Below, one piece after another: positions 52,302 through 62,288 of a stretch of 64,000 nt of DNA; position 1 is the stretch's first letter, and each line of letters begins with the position of its first letter. The translations under genes and the position numbers were made by a program. Origin of the DNA: an uncultured Burkholderiales bacterium (lineage in GTDB: Bacteria > Pseudomonadota > Gammaproteobacteria > Burkholderiales > Burkholderiaceae). A model generated the notes under the pieces. That model did no database searches and was not told the origin of the DNA. It was given only the letters and a program-made list of their open reading frames with translations. The stretch covers positions 1 to 64,000 of the forward strand of contig CAMLJY010000011.1 of assembly GCA_946480465.1 (NCBI GenBank), given 5' to 3'.

Positions 52302-53414
52302 ATGAATCGAACAACCGACTCCGGATGGCACGCCGCTGCGGAAGCCGTGCTGCTGCCCACCGGCGCCATCGCCGCCGCGCTGCTGCTGTTCGGCGCCTTC
52401 GTTTGGTTCGGCGGTGCCAGTCCGGCGGAAGCCTGGGTGCTGCTTTTCCGCGGCGCCTTCGGTGACGCATTCTCGTGGCAGAACACCTTGCAGCGCGCGG
52501 CGCCCTTGATGTTGACGGCGCTGGCGGTGGCGCTGCCGGCCCGCGCGGGTTTGACGGTGATCGGCGGTGAAGGCGCGCTGGTGCTCGGCGCCTTGGGCTG
52601 CGCCGCGTTGCCATATTTGGTGCCGCTGACGCCCGATGCGAGCGGCAGTGCGCTGGTGCTGCTGGCCGGCGCGCTCGCCGGTGCGGCCTGGGTGGCGCTG
52701 GCCGGCGTGCTGCGGCAGTGGCGCGGCGTCAACGAAACCATCTCCAGCCTGCTGCTGGGCTACATCGCCATCGCGCTGTTCAAGCACCTGGTGGAAGGGC
52801 CGCTGCGGGATCCGGCCAGCCTGAACAAGCCGTCGACGCAGCCGCTGGCCGAGGGCATGCGCATCGGCGCGATCTCGCCGGACAGCCTGCTCGGCGACGT
52901 GCACTGGGGTCTCGTGATCGGCCTGGTGTCGTGCCTCGCGGCCGGTGTGTGGCTCAGCTTGACGTCCTCGGGCTTCGCGCTGCGCGTGGCCGGTGGCAAT
53001 GCCGGCACCGCGCGCGGCGTGGGATTACCGGTGGACCGGCTCATCGTGCTGGCCTGCGGGCTGGGCGGCGCGTGCGCCGGGCTGGCCGGCGCCATCGAGG
53101 TGGCGGCGGTGCACACGGCGGCCAATGCCTCGGTCATCGCCGGCCTGGGCTACACCGGCATCCTGGTGTCCTTCGTCGCGCGGCACAACCCGTGGGCCAT
53201 TCCCATCGTCGCGGTGCTGTTCGGCGGCTTCGCCGCGGCCGGCAGCCTGCTGCAGCGGCGGCTGGGCCTGCCCGATGCCTCGGTGCTGGTGCTGCAGGGC
53301 TTTGCCTTCGTCTTCATCCTCGCGGCCGAAGCGCTCCGCGGCCGCCTCTTCGAGCTGCGCGTGCCGGCGTTCAGTCGTGTGCGGCTCGCCACCCACCTCG
53401 GAAAGGCCGTGTGA
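52302..53414 (+). CDS. ABC transporter permease (BMP/nucleoside-type importer, subunit 1)
   Basis: A 370-residue permease of the BPD_transp_2 (branched-chain/sugar/nucleoside) class with about ten hydrophobic helices. The conserved coupling region reads LRVAGGNAGTARGVGLPVDRLIVLA and the GLAGAIEVAAVHTAANASVIAGLGYTGILVSFVA stretch lies near residues 265-300 (shown in pieces). It pairs with the next permease and the double ATPase at 57820. Its stop shares one base with the start of the next gene (TGATG). Confidence 0.87.
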   Translation: MNRTTDSGWHAAAEAVLLPTGAIAAALLLFGAFVWFGGASPAEAWVLLFRGAFGDAFSWQNTLQRAAPLMLTALAVALPARAGLTVIGGEGALVLGALGCAALPYLVPLTPDASGSALVLLAGALAGAAWVALAGVLRQWRGVNETISSLLLGYIAIALFKHLVEGPLRDPASLNKPSTQPLAEGMRIGAISPDSLLGDVHWGLVIGLVSCLAAGVWLSLTSSGFALRVAGGNAGTARGVGLPVDRLIVLACGLGGACAGLAGAIEVAAVHTAANASVIAGLGYTGILVSFVARHNPWAIPIVAVLFGGFAAAGSLLQRRLGLPDASVLVLQGFAFVFILAAEALRGRLFELRVPAFSRVRLATHLGKAV

Positions 53415-54334
53415 TGGACGGCGGCCAGTTCTTCGACCTGCTGCTGGCCATGCTCGGCGGCGCGGTGCGCGTGGGCACGCCCTTCCTGTTCGTCAGCCTC
53501 GGTGAATGCCTGACTGAAAAATCCGGCCGCATCAACCTGGGCCTGGAGGGCGTGCTGGTGTTCTCGGCGATGGCCGGCTTCGGCGGCGCCTACCTCAGCG
53601 GCTCACCCTGGCTCGGCGTGCTGCTGGCGGGCGTGAGCGGGGCCGCGCTGGCGCTGCTGCACGGTCTCTTGTGCTCGCTGCCGCGCGTGTCCGACATCGC
53701 CACCGGCATCGCGCTGATGCTGCTGGGCGCGGGCCTGGCCTTCTACCTCGGCAAGCCGCTGATCCAGCCGCAGGCGCCGCAGATCCCCGCGCTGCCGCTG
53801 GGCGCGTGGAGCGATTCGCCGGCGGTGCAGAGCGCGCTGGCCATCAACGCGCTGTTCCCCATCGGCATCGGCCTGGCCGCGCTGCTGGCCTGGGGCTTCG
53901 CCAACACCCGCTGGGGCCTGGTGGTGCGCATGGCGGGTGACTCCGGCGACGCCGCTCGTGCGCTGGGTTATTCAGCCAGCGCGGTGCGCATTGCCGCCAC
54001 CGCGGCCGGCGGCTTCATCGCGGGCCTGGGCGGCGCCTCGCTGTCCTTGCACTACCCGGGCAGCTGGAACGAAGGCCTGTCCAGCGGCCAGGGGCTGATC
54101 GCGGTGGCGCTGGTGATCTTCGCGCGCTGGCAGCCCTGGCGCTGCCTGGGTGCGGCGCTGCTCTTCGGCGGCGCGGGCGCCATCGGGCCGGCGCTGCAGT
54201 CCATCGGCATCAGCGGTGGCTACTACCTCTTCAACGCCATGCCGTATGCGCTGACGCTGGCCATCCTCGTCCTCACCTGTTCGCCACGCCGCGCCCTGCA
54301 GGGCGCGCCGGGCGAGCTGGGTGTCTCACGCTGA
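53414..54334 (+). CDS. ABC transporter permease (BMP/nucleoside-type importer, subunit 2)
   Basis: A 306-residue permease of the same class: [21 protein letters not shown] near residues 34-54 is the hallmark of the second permease of BMP-type importers, and [21 protein letters not shown] is the coupling segment. About eight hydrophobic helices. Together with the upstream permease it forms the membrane channel. The biuret-hydrolase-like gene follows after 22 bases. Confidence 0.88.
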   Translation: MDGGQFFDLLLAMLGGAVRVGTPFLFVSLGECLTEKSGRINLGLEGVLVFSAMAGFGGAYLSGSPWLGVLLAGVSGAALALLHGLLCSLPRVSDIATGIALMLLGAGLAFYLGKPLIQPQAPQIPALPLGAWSDSPAVQSALAINALFPIGIGLAALLAWGFANTRWGLVVRMAGDSGDAARALGYSASAVRIAATAAGGFIAGLGGASLSLHYPGSWNEGLSSGQGLIAVALVIFARWQPWRCLGAALLFGGAGAIGPALQSIGISGGYYLFNAMPYALTLAILVLTCSPRRALQGAPGELGVSR

Positions 54335-54356
54335 CTTTCTCTCGAAGGACCCGAGC

Positions 54357-55040
54357 ATGACGCTGATCGCCTCCGAACCCTATGCCTGGCCGTTTGATGG
54401 CGACCTGCGCGCGGCCAACACCGCGCTGGTCATCATCGACATGCAGACCGACTTCTGCGGCATCGGCGGCTACGTCGACAAGATGGGCTACGACCTGTCG
54501 CTGACCCGCGCGCCGATCGAGCCGATCAAGGCGGTGCTGGCGGTGGCGCGGGCCCAGGGCCTGCACGTGATCCACACGCGGGAGGGGCACCGGCCCGACC
54601 TGGCCGACCTGCCTGCCAACAAGCGCTGGCGCTCGCGGCGCATCGGCGCCGGCATTGGTGATGCCGGACCTTGCGGCCGCATCCTGGTGCGTGGCGAACC
54701 GGGCTGGGAAATCATTCCCGAGCTGGCGCCCATCGATGGCGAGCCGATCATCGACAAGCCCGGCAAGGGTTCGTTCTGCGCGACCGATCTGGAACTGATC
54801 CTGCACACCCGCGGCATCCGCAACCTGATCCTCACCGGCATCACCACGGACGTGTGCGTTCACACGACCATGCGCGAGGCCAACGACCGCGGCTTCGAAT
54901 GCGTGCTGCTCAGCGACTGCACGGGCGCCACCGACCGCGCCAACCACGAGGCCGCGCTGAAGATGATCCAGATGCAGGGCGGCGTGTTCGGCGCCGTGTC
55001 CGATTCGCGCGCCGTGATCGAGGCGCTGTCCGCGCTGTGA
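54357..55040 (+). CDS. biuH: Biuret-hydrolase-like cysteine hydrolase (BiuH type)
   Basis: A 227-residue isochorismatase-fold amidohydrolase. It has the triad D28 (IIDMQTDFC), K134 (IDKPGKG) and C167 (TTDVCVHTT); these align with D36, K142 and C175 of Rhizobium leguminosarum biuret hydrolase. Long identical-looking stretches, as I recall that protein, include [38 protein letters not shown] and [11 protein letters not shown]. BiuH removes ammonia from biuret to give allophanate, the substrate of AtzF encoded 5 kb downstream. ATG 54357 with GAAGGA is preferred to a GTG at 54321 overlapping the permease. Close relatives act on other ureides, so activity should be treated as probable. Confidence 0.82.
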   Translation: MTLIASEPYAWPFDGDLRAANTALVIIDMQTDFCGIGGYVDKMGYDLSLTRAPIEPIKAVLAVARAQGLHVIHTREGHRPDLADLPANKRWRSRRIGAGIGDAGPCGRILVRGEPGWEIIPELAPIDGEPIIDKPGKGSFCATDLELILHTRGIRNLILTGITTDVCVHTTMREANDRGFECVLLSDCTGATDRANHEAALKMIQMQGGVFGAVSDSRAVIEALSAL

Positions 55041-55117
55041 CCGTTGTCCTGCCCCCGACCGTTCCCTCAAACGCTCCCAAACGTTCCCAAACGATCCCTA
55101 ACGCCAAGGATGTTGTG

Positions 55118-56113
55118 ATGTCTTTCGACGACCGCTTTGATTCGAAACGTCGCGCCGTGCTGAAGGCCGGCGCGGCTTCGGCCGCGCTGGTGGCCTTGAG
55201 CCGCAAGGCGCTGGCGCAGGACGACAAGATCCTGATCGGCTTCTGGCCCATCGCCTCCGGCCTGCCGCTGTACGTGGGCCTGGAGCGCGGCATCTTCAAG
55301 GAAGCCGGGCTGAACGTGGAAGGCGCCAAGTTCGCCAGCGCGCAGCAGGTGGCCGAGGCCATGATCGCCGGCCGCATCCATGGCTCGGCCAACGGCACCG
55401 CCTCGGCCGCGCTGGGGCTGGCGGAGATCACCAGCCCCAATCTCTTCAAGATCATCTGCAGCAACCCCAGCAACCGCACGCTGATCCTGGACGAGTTCGT
55501 CGTGCCCAAGGACTCGCCGGTCAGGGCCATCGCGGAGCTGGCGGGCAAGAAGATCGCCTCCGGCCCCGGCATCCAGAACGTGACGCTGGCCAAGATCATT
55601 CTTGAAAGGAACGGCATCGCCAACCCGCAGGTGGTCGAGTTGCCGATCGGCCAGCACGTGCCGGCGCTGGCCGCGGGCCAGATCGACGCTGCCTACACGC
55701 TGGAGCCCACCGGCACCGCGGGCCGGCTGAAGGGGCTGACGCGAGTGCTGGAGCCGGGCGTCATCTCCAAGTACGTGCTGGGCAACCACGACGCACCCTG
55801 GTTCGGCGGCTCGGCCAGCGTGACCACCGCGTTCCTGAAGGACAAGCCCGAGCTGGCGAAGCGCTATGTCGCGGCCTATGCGAAGGCGGTGGACTGGGTG
55901 CGCAAGAACCCCGAGGCCGCGCGCAAGCACATGGACGGCTTCACCGCGATCGAGGAATCGCTGGTGAAGGAGGTGCCGCTGGCCGGCTTCACGCTCTACA
56001 ACGAGTTCAAGCCCAGCGACGTCGAGTACTTCCAGAAGTTCTTCGACGTGTTCACCGAGCGCAAGATCTTCAACAAGCGCCTCGACGTGAAGTCGCTGCT
56101 CTACACCGGCTGA
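55118..56113 (+). CDS. ABC transporter substrate-binding protein (NMT1/SsuA type)
   Basis: A 331-residue binding protein: Tat-like signal KRRAVLKAGAASAALVAL cut after ALAQ, then the NMT1/THI5-like fold (GFWPIASGLPLYVGLERGIF; AGKKIASGPGIQNVTLAKI; AAGQIDAAYTLEPTG, in order). Members bind sulfonates, nitrate, taurine, pyrimidine precursors or ureides. Followed by its permease after two bases and by the ATPase, it forms a second importer in the same cluster. The ligand is likely related to the hydrolases nearby, not a sulfonate, but this is inference. Four 10-bp repeats lie just upstream. Confidence 0.87.
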   Translation: MSFDDRFDSKRRAVLKAGAASAALVALSRKALAQDDKILIGFWPIASGLPLYVGLERGIFKEAGLNVEGAKFASAQQVAEAMIAGRIHGSANGTASAALGLAEITSPNLFKIICSNPSNRTLILDEFVVPKDSPVRAIAELAGKKIASGPGIQNVTLAKIILERNGIANPQVVELPIGQHVPALAAGQIDAAYTLEPTGTAGRLKGLTRVLEPGVISKYVLGNHDAPWFGGSASVTTAFLKDKPELAKRYVAAYAKAVDWVRKNPEAARKHMDGFTAIEESLVKEVPLAGFTLYNEFKPSDVEYFQKFFDVFTERKIFNKRLDVKSLLYTG

Positions 56114-56115
56114 GC

Positions 56116-56883
56116 ATGATGGGCCGCTTCTTCGACAAGCGCTGGCTGCCGCTCATCGGCCCGCTGCTGCTGCTGGCCGTGTGGCAGCTGATGATCTCCG
56201 CGCAGTGGGTGAAGGCCGTGCTGCTGCCGCCACCGGCCGACACGCTGGCCCACATGGCCGGCGTGTTCGCCAGCGGCGCGATCTTCGGCGACCTGTGGGC
56301 CACCATCTTCCGCACGGTGTGCTCGTTCGGCATCGCGGTCGCCATCGGCGTGCCGCTGGGCGTGATGCTGGGCAGCAGCGAAGGCGCCTACCGCAGCGTC
56401 GAGTTCCTGATCGACTTCTTCCGCTCCACGCCCTCGTCGGCGCTGATCCCGCTGTTCCTGCTGATCTTCGGCATCACCGACGTCAACAAGATCGCCATCG
56501 CCAGCTTCGGCGCCGCGCTGATCGTGCTGTTCAACAGCGCCTACGGCGTGATGAACGCGAAGAAGACGCGGGTGATGGCGGCGCAGATCATGGGCGTGTC
56601 GAGGTGGCACGTGTTCAAGGACGTGATGCTGATGGAAAGCCTGGCGCAGACCTTCGTCGGCCTGCGCAGCGCGGTGTCGATGGCGCTGGTGATCGTGATC
56701 GTCGCCGAGATGTTCATCGGCAGCGAAAGCGGCCTGGGGCACCGCATCATCGACGCGCAGCAGGTCTTCAACGTGAAGGAGATGTACACGTCGATCCTGG
56801 TGACCGGTGCTTTGGGCTACCTGCTCAACCTGCTGTTCCTGCTCGCCGAGAAGCGGCTCGTTCATTGGAGTGGCAAGGCATGA
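56116..56883 (+). CDS. ABC transporter permease (SsuC/TauC type)
   Basis: A 255-residue BPD_transp_1 permease with six hydrophobic helices. The EAA loop reads AAQIMGVSRWHVFKDVMLMES, and GLRSAVSMALVIVIVAEMF follows. It starts two bases after the binding protein stop and overlaps the ATPase start by four bases (ATGA), so the three genes are one importer unit. Confidence 0.92.
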   Translation: MMGRFFDKRWLPLIGPLLLLAVWQLMISAQWVKAVLLPPPADTLAHMAGVFASGAIFGDLWATIFRTVCSFGIAVAIGVPLGVMLGSSEGAYRSVEFLIDFFRSTPSSALIPLFLLIFGITDVNKIAIASFGAALIVLFNSAYGVMNAKKTRVMAAQIMGVSRWHVFKDVMLMESLAQTFVGLRSAVSMALVIVIVAEMFIGSESGLGHRIIDAQQVFNVKEMYTSILVTGALGYLLNLLFLLAEKRLVHWSGKA

Positions 56884-57707
56884 ATGCGGCGCTTCCTTCC
56901 GCCGTGCTGCCGCCCTTGGCCGGCGACACGGTCGTCTCGCTGCCCGCGGCGCCCAAGACCCACGTCACCGTGCGTGGCTTGAGCAAGAGCTTCGCCGGCG
57001 TGCCGCTCTACACCAACTTCAACCTCGATCTGCCGCGCGGCAAGATCGTCTCGATCTTCGGCCCCAACGGCTGCGGCAAGTCGACGCTGATGAACATGAT
57101 CGCGGGGCTGGTGAAGCCCGATGCCGGCGAGATCCTGTTCGACGGCAAGACGCTCAAGGAAACGCAGATCGGCTACGTGTTCCAGAACTACCGCGACGCG
57201 CTGTTTCCCTGGATCACGGCCTGGGACAACATCGCCTACCCGCTGAAGCGCCAGGGCTTGAAGCCCGCGGAGGTGAAGGCCCGCGTCGACGAGCTGGTGC
57301 AGCTGTTCGAGATCCGCTTCGACCTGAAGCGCTACCCCTACGAGCTGTCCGGCGGGCAGATGCAGACGGTGTGCATCATGCGGTCCCTCGCCACGCGGCC
57401 GGAGGTGCTGTTCCTCGACGAGCCCTTCTCCGCGCTGGACTTCGAGATGACGCTTTTCATCCGCGCCAAGCTGCAGGAAGCGCACCTGGCCACCGGCACG
57501 ACGATGGTCATCGTCTCGCACGACCTGGAAGACGCGGTGTTCCTCGCCGACCGCATCCTGCTGCTGACGCGCCGGCCCACGCGCATTGCCGAGCTGGTGT
57601 CCTTCGACATGCCGCGGCCGCGCCTGCCCGAAGCGGTGGCCGATCCCGAGTTCGTGCGCGTGAAGGCGCACACGCTGGAAGTGTTCCGGCGCGAGATGGC
57701 GGCCTGA
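56880..57707 (+). CDS. ABC transporter ATPase (SsuB/TauB type)
   Basis: A 275-residue ATPase: Walker A GPNGCGKST, Q-loop YVFQNYRDALFPW, signature LSGGQMQ (Arg replaced after the second Gln: MQTV), Walker B VLFLDEPFSALD and H-loop SHDLEDA. A 30-residue N-terminal extension precedes the domain. It drives the NMT1-type importer. The signature deviation is mild and seen in related importers. Start overlaps the permease stop (ATGA). Confidence 0.92.
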   Translation: MNAALPSAVLPPLAGDTVVSLPAAPKTHVTVRGLSKSFAGVPLYTNFNLDLPRGKIVSIFGPNGCGKSTLMNMIAGLVKPDAGEILFDGKTLKETQIGYVFQNYRDALFPWITAWDNIAYPLKRQGLKPAEVKARVDELVQLFEIRFDLKRYPYELSGGQMQTVCIMRSLATRPEVLFLDEPFSALDFEMTLFIRAKLQEAHLATGTTMVIVSHDLEDAVFLADRILLLTRRPTRIAELVSFDMPRPRLPEAVADPEFVRVKAHTLEVFRREMAA

Positions 57708-57819
57708 TGACCCACCCCCGAATTGGCCTGCGGCCCCTTCCCCCTCGAGGGCAAGCCCAGCGGCCCGGCAGAACCGGCTCCGCGGCGTTTGCTTGGGAAC
57801 TCCCGCAGGTGACGAAGTG
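57708..57819. repeat. Intergenic palindrome-rich element
   Basis: This gap begins with the stop codon context TGACCCACCCCCGAATTGG and carries GGCCTGCGGCC, CCCCCTCGAGGG and GCGGCCCGG...CCGGCTCCGC pairings. Very similar stretches are, from memory, frequent between genes in Comamonadaceae and relatives, so it is probably a dispersed repeat. It splits the two transporter ATPase genes. Confidence 0.5.
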
Positions 57820-59382
57820 ATGAACGCATTGACCCTCGAGACCTTCAACCTGACGAAACGCTTCGGCGCCTTCACGGCGCTCGACGGCGTGTCGCTCACC
57901 GTGCGGCCTGGCACGGTGCATGCGCTGCTGGGCGAGAACGGCGCCGGCAAGAGCACGTTGGTCAAGTGCATCGTGGGTTATCACCCGCCCGACGACGGTG
58001 CGGTGATGGTGGACACGCGCGAGCGCGACGTCCGCTCGCCCACCGTCGCGCGCGACCTGGGCATCGGCATGGTCTACCAGCACTTCACCGTCGTGCCCGG
58101 CATGACGGTGGCCGAGAACCTGCTGCTCGCCCGTGGCCGCCTGCCCGCCGTGATCGATTGGCGCCAGGCGCGCGCCGAGCTGCAGCACTTCATGGACGGC
58201 ACGCCCTTCAAGCTGGACCTGGACGCAACACCGATGCAGCTGTCGGCCGGCGAGAAGCAGAAGCTGGAGATCCTGAAGCAGCTGTTCCTGAAGCCGCGCT
58301 TGTTGATCCTGGATGAACCCACTTCGGTGCTGACGCCCCAGGAGGCCGACGAGGTGCTGGGTGCTTTGCGCGATAGGGCGCATGCGGGCGACTGCTCGGT
58401 GATCCTGATCACCCACAAGTTCCGCGAGGTGGCGGAGCATGCGGACGACGTCAGCGTGCTGCGGCGCGGCCGGCTGGTGGCCAGCGGCCCGGTGGCTCGG
58501 CATCCGCCGGCGCAGCTGGCGCAGGCCATGGTGGGCGAGGGCAAGGCGGCGGCGCCGCTGGTGCGCGCGCAGCGCGAGGCCGGGCCCATCGTGCTGTCGA
58601 TCGAAGGGCTGGCAGTGCGCGGCGACCGCGGCGAAGCAGCGGTGCGGGGCATGGACCTGCGTGTCTGCGCCGGCGAGATCGTCGGCATCGCCGGGGTGTC
58701 CGGCAACGGCCAGCGCGAGCTGATGCAGGCGCTGGTGGGGCAGCGCCGCCGCGAAGCGGGTGAGGTTCGCGTGGTGGGGCGGGCCTTCACGGCCACCCGC
58801 CGGCAGAACCGCGCGCTGAAGGTGCGCAGCCTGCCGGAAGAGCCGCTGGCCAATGCCTGCGTCGGTGCCCTGAGCGTGGCGCAGAACATGGCCCTGCGTG
58901 AATTCGACGAGCCACCCTTTGCCCGCGCCGGCTGGGTGCGCTGGTCGCGCCTGCGCCGCCGCGCGCGCGAGTGGATCGCGGAGTACGGCGTGAAGACGCA
59001 AGGCGAGCGAGCGCCGATGAAGACGCTGTCCGGCGGCAACGTGCAGCGCGCGGTGCTGGCGCGCGAGTTGTCGGGCGATGCCGCGCTGCTGTTGGTCAGC
59101 AACCCGGTGTTCGGGCTGGACTTCGCGGCCGTGGCCGAGATCCACGGCCGCCTGATGGCCGCGCGCAACCGCGGTGCCGCGGTGCTGCTGGTCAGCGAGG
59201 ACCTGGACGAGCTGCTGGCGCTGGCCGACCGCATCGTCGTGATGAGCGAAGGCCGCATCGTGCATGACGTGGCCACCGGCGCGGCCGACCGGCACGAGCT
59301 GGGCGCGTTCATGGGCGGCAAGGCGCATGCGGCCGCCGCGCCGGGGGCGAGGGCCGCGGCGATCGCGCAGGGGGCCGCATGA
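57820..59382 (+). CDS. Double-domain ABC ATPase of the BMP-type importer
   Basis: A 520-residue protein with two nucleotide-binding domains, as in importers of ribose, nucleosides and BMP ligands. Domain 1: Walker [10 protein letters not shown], signature LSAGEKQK, Walker [13 protein letters not shown]. Domain 2 is degenerate as usual: GVSGNGQRE in place of Walker A, but LSGGNVQR and [12 protein letters not shown] remain. It serves the permeases at 52302-54334 although the NMT1 importer and biuH lie between, so the cluster was probably rearranged. ATG 57820 follows an AGGTGA-like ribosome site. Stop overlaps the next start (ATGA). Confidence 0.9.
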   Translation: MNALTLETFNLTKRFGAFTALDGVSLTVRPGTVHALLGENGAGKSTLVKCIVGYHPPDDGAVMVDTRERDVRSPTVARDLGIGMVYQHFTVVPGMTVAENLLLARGRLPAVIDWRQARAELQHFMDGTPFKLDLDATPMQLSAGEKQKLEILKQLFLKPRLLILDEPTSVLTPQEADEVLGALRDRAHAGDCSVILITHKFREVAEHADDVSVLRRGRLVASGPVARHPPAQLAQAMVGEGKAAAPLVRAQREAGPIVLSIEGLAVRGDRGEAAVRGMDLRVCAGEIVGIAGVSGNGQRELMQALVGQRRREAGEVRVVGRAFTATRRQNRALKVRSLPEEPLANACVGALSVAQNMALREFDEPPFARAGWVRWSRLRRRAREWIAEYGVKTQGERAPMKTLSGGNVQRAVLARELSGDAALLLVSNPVFGLDFAAVAEIHGRLMAARNRGAAVLLVSEDLDELLALADRIVVMSEGRIVHDVATGAADRHELGAFMGGKAHAAAAPGARAAAIAQGAA

Positions 59383-60071
59383 GCTGCATCGACGGCGCCC
59401 GGCCGTTTCCGTTCTGCTTCGACCTTGCCCACACGGCGCTCGTCATCATCGACATGCAGCGCGACTTCATCGAACCGGGCGGCTTCGGCGCCTCGCTGGG
59501 CAACGACGTGACGCGGCTGCAGGCCATCGTGCCGACGGTGCAGGCGGTGCTGTCGGCCTGGCGGCGCGCCGGCGGCTTCATCGTGCACACCCGCGAAGGC
59601 CATGCGCCCGACCTGTCCGATTGCCCGCCGGCGAAGCGCCAACGCGGCGCGCCCACGCTGCGCATCGGCGACGAAGGGCCCATGGGCCGGGTGCTGGTGA
59701 TTGGCGAGCCGGGCCACGCCATCATCCGCGAGCTGACGCCGTACGACCGTGAGCTGGTGATCGACAAGCCCGGCAAGGGGGCGTTCCATGCCACCGGCTT
59801 GCAGCAGGCGCTGCACGAACGCGGCATCACGCACCTGGTGCTGATGGGCGTCACGACCGAGGTCTGCGTGCAGACGACGATGCGCGAGGCCAACGACCGT
59901 GGCTACGAGGTGCTGCTGGTCGAGGACGGCACCGAGAGCTATTTCCCCGAGTTCAAGGCCGCCACGCTGGCGATGCTGACCGCGCAGGGCGGCATCGTCG
60001 GCTGGACGGCGCCGGCTGCGGCGCTGCTGGCGGCCCTGGCCACCGCAACCGACCTGGCAATCACGAGATGA
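59379..60071 (+). CDS. Second cysteine hydrolase (isochorismatase-like, BiuH/RutB relative)
   Basis: A 230-residue amidohydrolase with triad D25 (IIDMQRDF), K130 (IDKPGKG) and C163 (TTEVCVQTT). It shares the [12 protein letters not shown] segment and the AQGG near the C-terminus with the BiuH-like protein upstream but is clearly diverged (no W in the NKRW position; RQRGAPTL instead). It likely opens or deamidates a different ureide, perhaps one step before biuret or allophanate. Translation is coupled on both sides by ATGA overlaps with the ATPase and atzF genes. Substrate unknown. Confidence 0.82.
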   Translation: MSCIDGARPFPFCFDLAHTALVIIDMQRDFIEPGGFGASLGNDVTRLQAIVPTVQAVLSAWRRAGGFIVHTREGHAPDLSDCPPAKRQRGAPTLRIGDEGPMGRVLVIGEPGHAIIRELTPYDRELVIDKPGKGAFHATGLQQALHERGITHLVLMGVTTEVCVQTTMREANDRGYEVLLVEDGTESYFPEFKAATLAMLTAQGGIVGWTAPAAALLAALATATDLAITR

Positions 60072-61864
60072 CCGACCACCCGCTCACTTTGGCCGATTGG
60101 CGCGCAGCCTATGCACAGTCCGGCGCCTCCCCGCGGGCGCTGCTGGCGCCGCTGCTGGCGCGCCGCGCGGCCGAGGACCCGGCCTGGATCCACCGCTGCG
60201 GCGACGACTTCATGCAGGCGCAGCTCGCACGGCTGGACGCCGCGTCCCCGGACCAGCTGCCGCTCTACGGCGTGCCCTTCGCGGTGAAGGACAACATCGA
60301 CGTCGCCGGCCTGCCCACCACCGCCGCCTGCCCGGCCTTCGCCTACGTGCCGGAGCAGCACGCCACCGTGGTGCAGCGGCTGCTGGACGCCGGCGCGGTG
60401 CTCGTCGGCAAGACCAACCTCGACCAGTTCGCCACCGGGCTGGTGGGTACGCGCTCGCCGTACGGCGAGGTGCCGAACAGCTTCGATCCGGCCTACGTCA
60501 GCGGCGGGTCCAGCTCGGGGTCGGCCTCGGTCGTCGCACGCGGGCTGGCCGCCTTCGCGCTGGGCACCGACACGGCAGGCTCCGGCCGCGTGCCCGCGGG
60601 CTTCAACAACCTGGTGGGCCTGAAGCCGACGCCGGGTTCCGTGCCCATGGCCGGCGTGCTGCCCGCCTGCCGCACGCTGGACGTGGTCTCGGTCTTCGCG
60701 CTGACGGTGGCCGATGCCGCGCAGGTGATGGCGGTGATCGAAGGCGCCGAGGGCGAGCCGCGCTTCCAGCAGGCGGCGCCACGTCCGGCCTGGTTCGGCG
60801 ACGGCCGCCGCTTGCGCGTGGGCGTGCCGTCCCGTCCGGGGTGCGATCCGGCGCTGGGTTATGCCGCCGCCTACGAGGATGCGCTGGGCCAGCTGCGCGC
60901 CACCGGGCTGGAGCCGGTGCCGGTCGACATGGAGCCCTTCGACGAGGTGGCCCGCCTGCTGTACGACGGCCCCTGGGTGGCCGAGCGCCAGGCGGTGGTG
61001 CAGGCCTTGGTGGCCCGCCAGCCCGAGGCCATGGACCCGGTGGTGCGCGAGGTGATCGGCGCGGCTGCGCGCCACGATGCGGCGGCCGCGTTCATCGGAC
61101 GTTATCGGCTGGAGGCGCTGCGCCGGCGGCTGGCGCCGGTGTGGGACGGCATCGACGTGCTGCTGGTGCCCACCGCGCCCACCTGTCCGACGCGCGCCGC
61201 GGTGGCGGCCGATCCCATCCGCCGCAATGCCGAGCTGGGCCGCTTCACCAACTTCGTCAACCTGCTGGGCCTGGCCGCGCTGGCGCTGCCCAGCGGCTTC
61301 ACCGCGGCCGGGCTGCCCTTCGGCATCACGCTGATCGGGCCGGGCGGCAGCGATGCGGCGCTGGTGGAGCTGGGCGCGCGATGGGAAGCGGCGCGCGCGC
61401 TGCCGCTGGGCGCCCGCCTGCGTGCCGCCAACGCGGCCGACCGCGCGCTGCAGCGCCGCCCGGCTTCTCAACCGACGCTGGCGCTGGCCGTCGTCGGTGC
61501 GCACCTGGAGGGCATGCCGCTGCATGGCCAGCTGCGCGAGCGGGGCTGCCGCCTCGTCGAACGCACCCGCACCGCGCCGGCCTACCGGCTTTACGCGCTG
61601 CCGGCCACCCAGCCGCCCAAGCCGGGGCTGGCGCGGGTGGGGGAGGGCGAGGGCGGCCACGCGATCGAGGTCGAGGTCTACGAGATGCCGATCGACCAGG
61701 TCGGCTCCTTCCTGGCGCTGATCCCGCCGCCGCTGGGCCTGGGCTCGGTGCAGCTGGCCGACCAGCGCTGGGTGCATGGCTTCGTCTGCGAGCCGGCGGC
61801 GCTGGCCGGCGCCACCGACATCAGCGCCTGGGGCGGCTGGCGCGCCTGGCGGGCGACGCAATGA
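60068..61864 (+). CDS. atzF: Allophanate hydrolase
   Basis: A 598-residue amidase-signature enzyme. The catalytic set K74 (FAVKDN), S148 (SGGSSSGSA) and S172 ([11 protein letters not shown]) has the same spacing as in Pseudomonas AtzF. After residue 450 comes the second domain with [13 protein letters not shown] and a PPKPGLARV segment, which carries out the decarboxylation step. It converts allophanate to two NH3 and two CO2. It is the free-standing form, without a urea carboxylase. It is coupled by ATGA overlaps to the hydrolase before and the AtzH-like gene after. It shows that the cluster ends in allophanate. Confidence 0.93.
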   Translation: MTDHPLTLADWRAAYAQSGASPRALLAPLLARRAAEDPAWIHRCGDDFMQAQLARLDAASPDQLPLYGVPFAVKDNIDVAGLPTTAACPAFAYVPEQHATVVQRLLDAGAVLVGKTNLDQFATGLVGTRSPYGEVPNSFDPAYVSGGSSSGSASVVARGLAAFALGTDTAGSGRVPAGFNNLVGLKPTPGSVPMAGVLPACRTLDVVSVFALTVADAAQVMAVIEGAEGEPRFQQAAPRPAWFGDGRRLRVGVPSRPGCDPALGYAAAYEDALGQLRATGLEPVPVDMEPFDEVARLLYDGPWVAERQAVVQALVARQPEAMDPVVREVIGAAARHDAAAAFIGRYRLEALRRRLAPVWDGIDVLLVPTAPTCPTRAAVAADPIRRNAELGRFTNFVNLLGLAALALPSGFTAAGLPFGITLIGPGGSDAALVELGARWEAARALPLGARLRAANAADRALQRRPASQPTLALAVVGAHLEGMPLHGQLRERGCRLVERTRTAPAYRLYALPATQPPKPGLARVGEGEGGHAIEVEVYEMPIDQVGSFLALIPPPLGLGSVQLADQRWVHGFVCEPAALAGATDISAWGGWRAWRATQ

Positions 61865-62256
61865 GCCAGGACGACGTCGACCAGCCGGGTGTCGTGGAGG
61901 AGATCACCGCACTTTTTCAACGTTATGAAGCGGCGCTCATGGCCAATGACCTGGCCACCCTGGACGCCTTCTTCTGGCCTGACGAACGGCTGACGCGCTA
62001 CGGCATCGCCGACCGGCAGTGGGGCATCGGCGAACTGCGCGCCTTCCGGGCCGCGGCGCCGGCGCCCGGCTTCACGCGCCGGCTCGAACACCTGCGCGTG
62101 TCCGCCTTCGGCCCGGACTGCGCCGTCGCACAGGTCGAGTTCGTGCGCAGCGACAGCCCGTTGCGCGGCTTCCAGTCCCAGACCTGGGTGCGCTTCGACG
62201 GCCTGGGCTGGCGCGTCGTCTCGGCGCACGTCAGCATGATCCCGTTCACGGCTTGA
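61861..62256 (+). CDS. AtzH/HpxZ-like (DUF3225) protein
   Basis: A 131-residue SnoaL-like cone protein: ITALFQRYEAALMANDLATLDAFFW, ERLTRYGIADRQWGIGELRAFR and a C-terminal QTWVRFDGLGWRVVSAHVSMI. In Pseudomonas sp. ADP the related AtzH removes a side product of cyanuric acid breakdown (1,3-dicarboxyurea, to my knowledge), and HpxZ sits in oxalurate operons. It probably protects or completes the path to allophanate. No AtzE amidase or AtzG is present here. ATGA overlap with atzF. Confidence 0.85.
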   Translation: MSQDDVDQPGVVEEITALFQRYEAALMANDLATLDAFFWPDERLTRYGIADRQWGIGELRAFRAAAPAPGFTRRLEHLRVSAFGPDCAVAQVEFVRSDSPLRGFQSQTWVRFDGLGWRVVSAHVSMIPFTA

Positions 62257-62288
62257 GGCCGTACGCGCTGCGTATCATCGAACCGACC

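Noticed and set aside
60097..62256. 719-residue ORF overlapping atzF in another frame
   Set aside because: Only its last 131 residues are a real protein (AtzH-like, start 61861); the rest is an atzF shadow.
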